The position numbers and the translations under genes are program-made. From NCBI GenBank assembly GCA_009733575.1, contig ML769398.1:248001-312000 (forward strand): 64,000 nt of DNA. Direction: 5' to 3'. The notes below the pieces were generated by a model. The model searched no databases, was not told the origin of the DNA, and worked only from the letters and a program-made list of their open reading frames with translations. Positions 37,401 through 47,194 of the stretch are shown piece by piece (the stretch's first letter is position 1; each line of letters opens with the position of its first letter). The DNA is from Gymnopus androsaceus JB14 (Eukaryota; Basidiomycota; Agaricomycetes; Agaricales; Omphalotaceae).

Positions 37401-37970
37401 ACGAACACATTTTTCTGAGGGATGCAGAAAGGTTCTTACAATACGAGCCCTAATTAAGGTATGGTGATCTGCTTGCCCTGTCGTCCCTTCTTCGTAGCTC
37501 TTATGCCATCTCAGTCAGGAGAGAGCAAGGAAATGACTTAGTAATAAGCACAGGAAGGGTTTCTCTTTAGCGCCCTGAGCCTCAATTGGGAACGATGTCA
37601 GAAACGATGTCAGAAACGAGCTGCTTGCCCAAAATGTAGTCAATTTCAAGGATGTCTGCCTTATCCAAGCTGGCGGAGTGGGAGAGTATAATGATGGTCT
37701 GCTCAGCAGCTTTTACGGTCTCCTGAAGATGTCGGAGGAGAAATTCGACTGGAGTGCATGTTTTGCAATCCCCGATGTGCGGTCTTTCCTCCATGGCGCG
37801 TTACGATAACAAGCTGGTAGAGCCACTTGAGCTCGTTTTCTAGTCCAGCGTCGTCTAACGCAGTCCTTGAGACAAGGCAGGCTGGAGTGAATGTGCCGGT
37901 GAACCGGCATCACGGACCGCGTGGCCAAGGTCGGTTTCTCATTCCGGCATCTGACACATTAGAGCCCGGA
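37401..37970. other. Unassigned stretch with possible minus-strand gene remnant
   Basis: On the minus strand 37582-37794 reads LRHLQETVKAAEQTIIILSH and ends in a short duplicated SDIV motif before a stop. Further upstream another frame reads TALDDAGLENELKWLYQL. These look protein-like but cannot be joined into a gene I recognise. It may be a gene remnant. Confidence 0.3.
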
Positions 37971-38086
37971 GCCCATAGCAACCCATAGCTCTGGATAGAT
38001 GGGGACCTTGCTATGGGTGCTATGAGTGCTATGAGTGCTGGATAGCACTATCCAGTGCTGTCCAGTTCACCCAGGTTTCGCTGATG
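37971..38086. mobile_element. CATCAGC-type inverted-repeat element, copy 1 (left end unclear)
   Basis: The right end reads TCACCCAGGTTTCGCTGATG (38067-38086), one base different from the right end of copy 2. The interior has GGGGACCTTGCT and short direct repeats (TGCTATGAG) as in the other copies. A matching left end was not found, so this copy is probably truncated or its left end has diverged. Confidence 0.6.
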
Positions 38087-38266
38087 CATTCTGGGGATTG
38101 ATCTGCTGATCATTGCTCAAGTTCCTTATCTGCATACATCTTGGTAAAAATGCCAGCAATACCACTTGTAGTCTTCTCATTGGAGTCACTGTTTGCCCAA
38201 TATGCAGCATCAAAGTTGGTATGGTGAACCTTTGTTACTGGATCTATGCAGCACAATAGAATCTTG

Positions 38267-38434
38267 CATCAGCAAAACCTGGGTGAACTGTGGATTGCTG
38301 TGGGTTGCTGTGGGTTGCTGTACAGCACTGTACAGCACTGTACAGAAGCCCAATACAATCCACAGAAGCCACAGTGCTGTCCAGTTCTGGACAGAGGGGG
38401 ACCTTGCTGTGGGATCACCCAGGTTTTGCTGATG
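38267..38434. mobile_element. CATCAGC-type inverted-repeat element, copy 2 (MITE-like)
   Basis: This is a 168-base element with perfect 20-base terminal inverted repeats CATCAGCAAAACCTGGGTGA at 38267-38286 and 38415-38434. The interior is made of short direct and palindromic repeats (TGCTGTGGGT, ACAGCACTGT) and includes GGGGACCTTGCT. It has no coding capacity. It fits a non-autonomous DNA transposon (MITE). A target-site duplication longer than two bases was not evident. Confidence 0.8.
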
Positions 38435-38692
38435 TGGCATATGGTATAATGCATAAAACCTACAACATGTACCAGGAATCTTGAAATAGCCAAGAAGAAT
38501 TTTGCTCTGCTCCGCAATCATTTAATTTTTTCAGGATGTGCATTGGTATCTTCATCATTGCAGTGGAAATTGCGTGATTAGGACTTGTCTGACAATGACT
38601 TGAAAGAATATTACTTTGGAGGTCCAAATTCTTTGACAGTTCGCCCTCATCACATCTTGTCATATCATCATCATACATGGATACTTATGTGG

Positions 38693-38790
38693 ACACTGAC
38701 CGGATAAATCATATCTCCTGATAACTGCTTGAAATAGATCCTTGTAGTAGATCTTTAAATTGAACTTGTCCAGACTCCATCGTGACTTGT
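38693..38790. repeat. Dispersed repeat unit R2, first copy
   Basis: Matches 39621-39745 in the same orientation, sharing GGATAAATCAT, CTGATAACTGCTTGAAATAG and TTGTCCAGACTCCATCGTGA. No coding signal. Confidence 0.8.
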
Positions 38791-38839
38791 GAGTGGAACG
38801 AGTCCATAATATCTGGGTAAATCTGTGGTTAGCGCGGAA

Positions 38840-39410
38840 ATAGCTTTTAAGCTTCTTTCAATACATTTTGTGTTTTAGCGCTAAAGGCGCTTCATATACT
38901 TTTTTCACGAGGCGCGCAAAATTTCGGGCCCGCCTCCGCTTCCCTCCCCTCCCTCGCTACGCTCGGGGGGTCCCCCAAGCTGGGAAGTTGTCAGCGGGCA
39001 CTCTAAAGCCTCATTTTGCACTATCATAATAGGCTTAACCCCTAACGCTAACCCGCCCAACCCCAAACCCTAACCACCTGATCAGCACGTTTGGCAACAC
39101 TGGACTAGCTCTCTAATGTTAGGGGCGAGCCCTAACGAGAGCTAGCCACAGCGTTGCATAGAAAGAGCTATCATTTAAGGTTATAGTTGCTATGCGGTTG
39201 ACATCCGCGTCAATCGCAGATTTACCCAGATACTGGACACTCCCTCCAAATGTTGATTCCCTTTGTATACTATAAGATTAGCCCATCTTGTATAGTATAT
39301 ACTACATTATAATTATAAATTCCGTACTAATATGCTTCCAATCCTTCAAGTTACAAGCTTTTCAACATTGTAAAACATCCTGCTTTGGCATGCTTAATTC
39401 AACTGTAGTT
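38840..39410. other. Gene-less stretch with GC-rich palindromic segment
   Basis: No gene seen. A CCCTCGCTACGCTCGGGGGG palindromic segment lies near 38952, and AACCCTAACC-like sequence near 39062. Both look like debris of repeats. Confidence 0.4.
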
Positions 39411-40070
39411 GGGAAGAAAAAATAGACTTTCAAGCTCAAGATGGTTAATTCGTTAAGTATGTATTCTGAGTGATACATGGAGGGAACTTGGGAACTTAGG
39501 AGTGCGATACAGTCACGGTCAAGACCGAAGTTCAACCTACACATGCTATCTAACTTGGAGATTAAGTTCATAATCATAATGCCCCCTAATTCCCTTTCGT
39601 ATACAAATACCTCTGGTACTTACACTAGACTGGATAAATCATAGCTCCTGATAGCTCCTGATAACTGATAACTGCTTGAAATAGATTCTTGTGGCAGATC
39701 GTTATGTAAATTCGGGCTTGTCCAGACTCCATCGTGACCTGTACCAGTGAGTGAAACTTTCAACCTGAGCGTTAGAACAGAGGAATTAGGTATATATATG
39801 CTATGGGAAGACAAAATAGACTTTCAAGCTCAAGATGGTCAATCCATTAGGTACGTATTCTGAGTGATATTAGAGGGAACTTGGGGTGAACTTAGGAATG
39901 CGATACAGAGGTCAAGACCGAAGTTCAGTCTAAACATACTATCTGACTCGGAGATGATCAGCTCCATTTTACCAAGTTGATAATCATCATCACAGATCAA
40001 CATATCATAATGCCTCCTAACTCCCTTTCATATACAAATACCTCTAGTACTTATCCGGTAAATCATTGAG
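39411..40070. repeat. Imperfect tandem repeat, period about 390 bases
   Basis: The segment starting 39411 (AATAGACTTTCAAGCTCAAG, then GTATTCTGAGTGATA and GGTCAAGACCGAAGTTCA) recurs from 39804 in the same order, up to TACAAATACCTCT near 40031. The stretch between the copies (39621-39745) is the R2 unit also found at 38693. The array ends just before the membrane-protein gene at 40209, so it forms that gene's upstream region. Confidence 0.85.
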
Positions 40071-40208
40071 TACCCACTGATAATCATCCATCAATAACCT
40101 ACTCAAATAATATATGAAACCTCTTCTCTCTCCGTCTTTTTGTAAACCTCTTTGCTTCATCTTCCAAGTGTTATGTTTGCTTTCTGAGCAGTCTTTCAAG
40201 TTTTGACT

Positions 40209-41570
40209 ATGACTCCAGCTGAAACGCAACTGCTTAAACATCTGGCTGTTATAAGCCATTACAATATGGTGTTCCTGACGATTACATGTCTGCTGTACGG
40301 TAAGGAGTTTATTGATGTAAGTGAGTACAACAGTGCTAATGTATAAACAGGAGTCTCCATTCTTGCAACAGCAATAGCACTTTATCTCTTCCTGTACTGT
40401 CTTCCAACTCCCTTCCTTGGCTTTAATAAAATTAACTAGATTTTGAATTTCAGACAGAAAGGAGTTCAGGGATTTGCCAGGAAATTTCTACTTTTCGGAA
40501 TCTCCATTCTGGTTCTTGCAAACACATGGGACTATATATGTGTTTCTGGCCTAAATCTCAGCCAGTTGGAATTTTGGTTTGCCAAGCAATCAAATGATGG
40601 ACTGGAAGGAAATAGTGTGGATGCTACAAGAGCCACTGCACCTTGGTTTGCCCAAAGTGCTTGGCCAAATGCTATAACTGTGTGTCAAAATGGTACTACT
40701 TATATGTCTGGAGTCTAGACTCATAGTTGACTTTAGCTTACTCTTGGTGATGCAATTGTCTCATGGAGGGCCTGTGCTGTTTGGCCTGGTGCAAAGATGA
40801 TCAAATTCCTGTTGATTAGTCTCATGCTGGGTAACATCAGTATGTATCTATTTTTGCACTTGTCTGTTCAAAATTGTGCTAAAGCCTAAAACACAATCAC
40901 CCTCAGTCATAAATCTAGCAGACTGTCTTATTGATGACCTCAATCTTCCCTTGTTGGGTAGTCAGCTATTAAGCATTGACTTTGCTGCCACATTTGTTTC
41001 TTTTGGTGTGAATCTGACTGCAACCTTGACAATTGCATTAAAATTTTGGTAAATTTTTTCTTGTTACTCTTCAATTGTGAGTTACTGTTAATCTACTAAT
41101 TTGAAAACATATCTATGTACAGGTATCATTATCGGACAACCAGGCCATTGTATTCAAATACCAAACAAAGCTTTTCACCTGGAATCAGGATCCTTTTGTT
41201 GCTTGTTGAATCAGGAGCTTTATTCTGCATTGCTCAGGTAAGGCATTGGATCTTTAATTCTGATTTACTCAGCACTAAATCCAGAGTTTGCATTTGATCC
41301 ACAGCTCTTCATTGCCATTTTAACTGTGTTTGACACTCATGCAATAGAAAACAGCCCCCTGGATATTGCTTATCGGGTCCTCAACTTTGTTTTTTTGGGC
41401 ATGGTGGTAAGAAAAATTTACCCTGTAGAAAGTGTTCCAGAACTCTGCTCACTCAGTGGTAGGTAATTTATCCACCCGCAATAATTATCATGTTGAGCCT
41501 AAAGCAATTGCCCCTTCAAGAAACATTCCACCTTGCAGACGAGACTTTACATGCTGAACAAAGGCAATAA
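40209..41570 (+). CDS. Multi-pass membrane protein, seven-helix type, uncharacterised
   Basis: The function is unknown. Seven exons join in phase to about 320 residues. They start MTPAETQLLKHLAVISHYNM with helix FLTITCLLYGVSILATAIAL, then FGISILVLANTWDYICVSGL, LTLGDAIVSWRACAVWPGAK, IKFLLISLMLGNI, FAATFVSFGVNLTATLTIAL, KFWYHYRTTRPLY, IRILLLLVESGALFCIAQ, LFIAILTVFDTHAIENSPL and VIYPPAIIIMLSL. The GDAIVxWRAxxxWP motif and a basic segment after the fifth helix are typical of a large family of short seven-helix proteins in mushrooms. The gene sits alone in the repeat-rich island and uses more A+T than its neighbours, but its splice sites and frame look intact. Confidence 0.72.
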
Positions 41571-41895
41571 AGAATGAAGTTCATATGCCAGGGCCCAGAT
41601 CACTTTTACTACTATTTATGCAGATTATATTACTACTATTTGTGCAGATAAGTATTTTCAACATGCAAATTTTTTGCATGTTTGTGTTAGATGGTCCTGA
41701 ACAGTACCCAGTGATGAAATGCTCTTGTGAATATATCATATTCTCTTTGAGAATGGGGTTGTCAAATAACACCCCTATTGAAAAGTGTACTTAGCCTCAT
41801 TGTTGTCACTTGCAAGCCGGTTTTCCAGATCTTTCTCCAGAAGCTGGCTGTCACCTCCAATTGAATGACTCTAGTATCACACTCCGAGTCCGCAC

Positions 41896-42086
41896 TGAAT
41901 CTCCTTACCTCGAGCTGGATACACTCACCTATTCAGGGTACATTTCTGAGGACTACTACATTCTCGGGAAGCTGATGGCGCAGGCTGTTATCCGCTTCGC
42001 TGAGATATTGAACTGGCTCTTTGCTGATCATGCAGATGAGGGTGTCCATAGTCTCAGTCTCATGATTCTTTTTGTACTATCAAAAA
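41896..42086 (+). pseudogene. Relic of S1/P1 nuclease 3' end
   Basis: The stretch matches 34856-35023 of the intact nuclease gene (SPYLELDTxxYSGYISE, then LMAQA and IRxAxILNWLFADxAxEGV). It continues with the 3' flank TTTTGTACTATC after losing about 100 bases that include the stop region. There is no start and no upstream coding exon. The copy ends where an inserted element begins, near 42087. It is a fragment of the duplicated block, not a gene. Confidence 0.85.
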
Positions 42087-42088
42087 TC

Positions 42089-42438
42089 CGAGATAAGTTG
42101 CCAAAGGCGGCTTATCAGAGGATAAGATAAGCAGGCGTGAGAGTCGGCATCCCGCCGATAGGCGCTTATCCCTCTCATTCCCGACTCTCACTGCCATCCG
42201 TCGAATTGACATCCTCGACATATCTCTCATCCCCCACCCTCCCATCCCTGGACTCGAGAGTTCAACCAGTGTCTATTCAGACGTTCTGGCCTTTTTTTCC
42301 CGCGTTAATAAACTGTGAGCATTTGCCCACCCACGCGGGGCCAAGCCCCAGCCAAACCTCGTCGATCTGGATGCTATCTGACATAGTATCATAGACTATA
42401 GGCGGCTAGTCTATAGCCCTCTTATCTTATCAGTAACT
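42089..42438. mobile_element. Possible inserted element with GATAAGATAAG ends
   Basis: It breaks the duplicated block together with the next element. Near its left side is GAGGATAAGATAAGCAGG and near its right side CCCTCTTATCTTATCAG, the inverse. Inside is an 11-base stem GTGAGAGTCGG...CCGACTCTCAC (about 42137-42191). Exact borders and a target duplication were not found, so class is unknown. Confidence 0.4.
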
Positions 42439-42617
42439 CATCAGCAAAACCTGTATTTTTGCTGGAGGTCTCCAGAGATCTCTGGAGCTTGACAGCTGTC
42501 AAAAAAACTGTTGATTTTCTCCAGAGATCTCCAGAGGTCTCTGGAATAGGGTACCTTGCTCCAGAGATGTCCCAAATGAATGGGTTTTCTCCAGGAAAAA
42601 TACAGGTTTTGCTGATG
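42439..42617. mobile_element. CATCAGC-type inverted-repeat element, copy 3
   Basis: This is a 179-base element with 29-base terminal inverted repeats, 42439-42467 and 42589-42617, one mismatch. They share the outer CATCAGCAAAACCTG with copies 1 and 2. The interior is different in sequence but alike in style: repeated CCAGAGATCTC palindromes and GGTACCTTGCT. It sits between two parts of the duplicated block, so it arrived after the duplication. Confidence 0.8.
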
Positions 42618-42680
42618 ATTATAATGGCAATTCCAGCATAAGTACACTATCAAACGTACTGTACTTGTGAGCAACTACTG

Positions 42681-42823
42681 TTAATAAAACATGGAGGATT
42701 GGGTTGCGCTCTTGCCCGCTGTCCTCCCTGACCTTCCACCCTTCTTCTTCAGCCACGCCAATTGTTTAGCCTGCATAAAATTGGCTATGTAGTCCTCTTT
42801 CATCACCACACCACCTTCCGGTG
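42681..42823 (-). other. Possible last exon of an unknown gene
   Basis: After an acceptor-like CTCAAG the minus strand reads TPEGGVVMKEDYIANFMQAK, then a basic tail LKKKGGRSGRTAGKSATQSS to a stop. It looks protein-like, but no convincing upstream exon was found. The plus strand here has a competing frame with AQ/AE repeats. Treat as a candidate only. Confidence 0.25.
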
Positions 42824-43331
42824 TCTTGAGATGGTACACACAATGACAGGTATGGCGAACGAGGAACCATCATCGATTTCTGTGGCAGAAGCACAAGCAC
42901 AAGCAGAAGCACAAGCAGAAGGAACGGGTGTAGTGGGAATAATGGGAGAGCGAGCTGGGGCGCTTTTCTCGTATTCAAGGTTTTCTGCGGCAGGGGATGC
43001 GGAGCGGTGGAAGTGGAAAAGAGGAAAGAGACAAGGTTTTTGCGAGTGGGATGGTAGCAGTAGGTGCCGGGTGCCGAGTCTAAATATAGCAAGCTTGCTT
43101 GCGGGAGACAAGGTGCCGAGATGTTGAAAAGAATGGTATAGCGACAGATGTAGGCGATTCTTCAAGTGTATGTTTGCAGGAGATGGTTCTTCCTGAGTAA
43201 CAGAGAGGGGTATGTCTTATAAGCCGGTGCACGTGTCGTTCTTCAACAACTAGTACCACAGCCCCGACCCCTTTGTCCACTGAAAATCTCAACACAAATT
43301 GGCACAGGGGAATCTGAAGACCGAGCCGGAA

Positions 43332-44109
43332 ATGATGCTGGACAAGGAGCCAATCGTGAATGTGTATCGAGTGCGTACATACTTCGTCCCTTTGTTCCTC
43401 CTCCTCTATCAGAAACATCACTTCCTTTTACGTCGTATTGACCTAGTACCTAGGCGGATGAGGGGGTGGTGCTACGTGATGTCCTCAACAGGATCAGTGA
43501 CCTTAAGAAAGAGGTCAAAGAGCTAGCTCAGAAGGACAAAGAGCTAGCTCAGAAAGACAAAGAGCAAGCTCAGGAAGACAAGATCTTGTGGCAGTGGCAG
43601 TTGCGCACTCAAGTGCAGCGAGGTGTGTCCAATAATACTTTTGAATATGACATGTTTTCTAAAGTTCATATATTGTATAGCCATTCTTACTATCATCTTG
43701 AACGCAGCTAGACGTGAGTTTGCTTTATTGGGTATGGACACGAGTATGTATGGTTGTACTGTGACAGTCTGTGAGCATGGCCACTTGACTGATTTTCGTT
43801 CTTATAGTGGCGAAGTTGGAGAACGTCCTACGCTACGATTCCGAGCTCCGTACCAAGTCTTATCAGCTCATCGACAAGTACATGCCCCCGCACCTTCTTG
43901 CGCTGTACAAAACTGCTGTTGCTGAAAAGCGGCAAATCAGCAAATCAGCTCAAATCCAGCCTCAGGCACACCCCATTGTTCTCCAGAAGGACGCCAGGCC
44001 ATATCTACAGCTTAAAGGCTTAGACAATGATTCCGTCGAAACATTCTTTGCTTTATCAGATGACAACCTCAACCGGCTTTTTCCAAATAGTGTTCTTGAT
44101 GAGTTTTAG
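43332..44109 (+). CDS. Short coiled-coil protein, uncharacterised
   Basis: Exons join to about 190 residues: MMLDKEPIVNVYR, then ADEGVVLRDVLNRISDLKKE, a heptad-like repeat ELAQKDK three times, LWQWQLRTQVQR, LAKLENVLRYDSELRTKSYQ, LIDKYMPPHLLALYKTAVAE and, at the end, LQLKGLDNDSVETFFALSDD with LFPNSVLDEF. A six-base exon CTAGAC followed by a perfect GTGAGT donor (about 43710) may be included; both with and without it the frame is kept. There are no transmembrane or targeting signals. The family was not recognised; a role as an interaction scaffold is only suggested by the coiled coil. Confidence 0.55.
43520..43582 (+). repeat. Three 21-base tandem repeats inside a coding exon
   Basis: Three units starting 43520, 43541 and 43562 encode seven residues each (pattern E-L/Q-A-Q-K/E-D-K). 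A whole-codon repeat that keeps a heptad spacing suggests expansion of a coiled coil. Confidence 0.9.
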
Positions 44110-44367
44110 CCCTAGTGACAAGTAGTAGTGTATACTTTCTTTCCTGGTATCAATGTCCTCTTCATTTCTGCACACAAGGACTACAGTATTTTGAGTGTTA
44201 CAAATGTAGAACTTCCTTCACTTTGCCGCTTCTATACAATGGCATCTGGAACGACGCCTGGAACGAATTAGGTCGGCTGTTTGGGTATTGCCTGGTATTC
44301 TTTATTCTCTCTGAGTTACAGTCTGCGATGAAAAAAAGCGATATGAGATCGGCAATAGCAGTGCAGC

Positions 44368-44746
44368 TTACCTTGTTCTGTAAGGACTGGAACTTTCCGT
44401 TGTATCATAAGCATGAGTGTCCCCAATAATGACATTGGAATCATTATCGAATGCACCGAGCTCTTCGAGCTCCCAGGTTTCATCGGCCGAGTGTATGCCC
44501 TGGGTGGAGAACATGACCGTACTCGCACTGTGGCTATCCCATTTCTGCCACCACAAACCTTCCTATCCGGTGCTGGATCCGCTGGAAGGCGCAGTCTGAG
44601 CATTGTCGGAGGCACCAGCCACGCCCTCCGCGTTTTCCGAGCCACCTCCCGTAGCACCCGCTGCATTCTCGTGACGAGTCACCGACTGGATCGAACAGAC
44701 TCGCTCCGCCAAGCAATTGCTGTTGGAGTGCAACAAGCTCATCCAT
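44368..44746 (-). pseudogene. Degenerate protein-like open frame
   Basis: From MDELVALQQQLLGGASLFDP the likely reading passes by a frame change to AGATGGGSENAEGVAGASDN. It then crosses an in-frame TAG to QKWDSHSASTVMFSTQGIHS and LGAFDNDSNVIIGDTHAYDT. No GT-AG intron explains both breaks. It stands downstream of a copy of the 36.87-37.40 kb promoter region, in the place where the intact gene starts at 36816 in block A, but the protein sequence does not match that gene. Confidence 0.3.
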
Positions 44747-44811
44747 CTCTCGCTCTCTCTCCACCTGTTCACCCTCTACCCTCTTGCTCCCGTAGCTCTG
44801 GCTGGCCTTAT

Positions 44812-45320
44812 AAAGGTACAGATCGATCTGTCAGTGAGTCAAGGATGCGCTTCTCTTGTCGAGATCGCGAGGAGGTGGAGATTGTGCAGCTTCAATCGCA
44901 GAAGAGTCTTAAGAAGTCATATAAGAAAAAATTGTCGCAGTTTGCATTCCCCTGTCCGGCCAATGACTCGCCTTGGCCAAGTGTCCAAAAAAGCTCTCTC
45001 TCGAACTGAATGTAAGTTCAACTTAGTCCCAAGCTTGAATGCCCATTCCACATATCGGTTAGATACAACAAGACATTCCTCATCTCCGATTTCGATCAAG
45101 CTGCGCAAAACCCATCTAATTGACAGTAGCAACGAAGCCTTTTGAATTCGGACACGCTTAATCTCCAGAGAAATTTTTTTTTTGGGGGGAAGGACAGTAT
45201 CATAATCAAAGCGCTCGCTCTGCATTGCGTCTATGTGTACGCGACTTCTAATGGCTTGCATCGCAATACCTATAGCTCTGTTAGTCACCACTTGAGAATA
45301 CAATATTGTAGACGAACGAA
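44812..45320. repeat. Segmental duplication, block B (5' flank)
   Basis: Counterpart of 36866-37400. It keeps CTTATAAAGG, GCGCTTCTCTTGTCGAGATC, CAGTTTGCATTCCCC, CTCTCTCGAACTGAATG and CACTTGAGAATACAA in the same order and orientation. Substitutions are spread evenly, so the duplication is not recent. Confidence 0.8.
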
Positions 45321-45393
45321 GATTCAAGTTCAAAAAAGGAATGCCTTCACTTGTGATAAGTAAAATGACAAGGAAGTATCAATTTGTGAGGTA

Positions 45394-46775
45394 CTACACT
45401 ACTGCATTTCTCCACTTTGCAATATTGTCCGTAAAACCCTCGGGCAGCTGCGGGCATTCCTGGACCTCCACATCTTGGTCAAAGGCTTCATCAATTTCAG
45501 GATTATAAGATGGCGAAATCATTCTAAGCACATCTAGTGGATGATATGTTTCCAAAACAGCCTCTGTCGTCCAGGCAGTGTTATTGTGTGATGTTCCCTG
45601 CATACCCTGTTCTTCCCTCTTGAAGTCCCGATTCTTCTTCCGCTCGTCTTGAAGCTGAGGGTTAGTGGTGACAACCTGACCAACAGTGGCAGTTATGGCT
45701 TCAGGGGGACGAGAAGGAGGAATTCGTTTGTCAAGTCCTTTGCCCCACTTGACAAGAGCGGAGGCTCCATAACGATAATGGAAGAGTAATGCGGAAGGAC
45801 GAAGTGATGTATCATGATTGCTTTTGAACGCAGCATCAGAGTTGTTCGGTATGTAGGCACTTTCGTATTTTGGATTTTCATCCAGATACTGGAGAGTGTA
45901 CCGAACGTCGGTGGGATGGGACTCCGAATTGTCGTCAAAAGAGCGGACAAGTGCTGGCGGAATATCATTCATGTCAAGAATGTGATTTGGAGTCTGTCAA
46001 GACATAAGCACGGAGCACTGTGAGAGGTCAAAGAGAGCAAAGATACAACCTTCAAAATAGCGCAAACACTGGCATCAAACATCGGGTGAAGTCGAACTTC
46101 ACCGCAAAACCCATTTCTAGGATCATCAATATCATCTAAATCTGTGACACCTTCATCATCCTCGAATCCTCTACGCGAGTTGATCAGGTGCAAAATCCAC
46201 TACAGCATACAGTTAGCAAGCAAGATCGATCCCTGGATAGAGCCTTTACATACAGGGGTACCTCTTGCATGAGCTACGATATGCATGGCATGCGTGAACA
46301 TACTGGGGACTGAATTGAAGAAGGAAACGGCGTCTCGTACAGATATAGCATCGGCAAACGAATCCAAGCGCGCAGATTCACTGGCACCAAATTGGCTTCG
46401 CTGTTTGACTACTTCAACGTCAGCTCGACGCGCAGAAAGCTCTTCGGAGGTCTTTATCTCGGCTAGAAACAACTAAGAATGGGGCGGTCGAGTAAGAGAG
46501 TCAAGCTACTCACACGGATAGAAAATATAAACGCCACAATCGTCAAGTTGTGACTCATCGGCGACTAGGTCTAGGGTTGGGCCAGGCGATTGAGCAATGG
46601 TACCATCAACAGCGAGGATGGCATAGGAAAGAAATCGAAGGTATTTGCCAGGCTTCAGGGATGACTTTCGGATACGAGAAGTGGGGATCTCCAGATAGAG
46701 GGCATCTGGTTCACCTGGATTGCCTTCAAGAAAAAGCCAAATAAAACCAGCCGGAGGAGAGGCTGGCGAGGACAT
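45394..46775 (-). CDS. HNH_2-type nuclease-like protein of the Agaricomycete family
   Basis: Exons read MSSPASPPAGFIWLFLEGNP, ALYLEIPTSRIRKSSLKPGK, YLRFLSYAILAVDGTIAQSP, a linker with VEVVKQRSQFGASES, then FTHAMHIVAHARGTP, the DIDDPRNGFCGEVRLHPMFD block and AILKTPNHILDMNDIPPALV, followed by RYTLQYLDENP and ALLFHYRYGASALVKWGKGL. This order (N-terminal beta domain, H-I-V-x-H, then an NG...H..FD block and TPN-x-IL) is the pattern I associate with a large mushroom family annotated HNH_2. The part that usually reads like RDxxCVFTG is here RDAVSFFNS, lacking the cysteine, so catalysis may be lost. About four introns. The natural role of the family is not established. Confidence 0.7.
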
Positions 46776-46858
46776 CGTCGAGGATCAAGAACATTTTGGG
46801 GCACATGATCACTGCTTATTAGTCACTTGGTCTCCTGCAGTAACTTACTGAGCCTCTG

Positions 46859-47116
46859 TCATTCCTTCCTTTCTGGCTGGACCAGGATTAAGCTGACTCC
46901 CCAAATAGGATCTATAGGCAGCGCTTGTTCAATGATCTTCGCCACTCGATATGATGCTGCTTCCTTACCATCTGAAGAATCGGCGAGGGTCCCTCTGGAT
47001 AACAGCAGTGGCGCGTCAATGTCAACTAAGGCACAACCTCTCTAAGTATGGGCAACGCTAATCCAAAGCTTACCTTCGACGGCATAGTCATAGCACTTAC
47101 TGAGACGTTGCATCAT
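46859..47116 (-). CDS. Small hypothetical protein, two exons
   Basis: The exon MMQRLSKCYDYAVE joins by one intron (GTAAGC donor, CCTTAG acceptor, about 47025-47073) in phase to VDIDAPLLLSRGTLADSSDG, then EAASYRVAKIIEQALPIDPI and WGVSLILVQPERKE, about 69 residues. It has a balanced composition and no recognised domain. It stands 84 bases upstream of the HNH_2-type gene on the same strand and 79 bases from the TRAPPC13 stop. It could be an independent small gene or a detached piece of a larger one. Confidence 0.4.
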
Positions 47117-47194
47117 GCGAATTGTGCGTCTCTTTCTAAGAACGGTAGACTCTAAAGGGACCATGCAACGGTTCTATATACCTGATCCTACATC

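Noticed and set aside
39050..39080. Telomere-like AACCCTAACC sequence.
   Set aside because: Only one or two degenerate units, not a run; surrounding sequence is repeat debris, so no interstitial telomere is claimed.
42894..42930. Plus-strand open frame with AEAQAQAEAQAEG repeats (42834-43127).
   Set aside because: It arises from an AGCACAAGC-type simple repeat, overlaps a competing minus-strand frame and lacks conserved-looking sequence.
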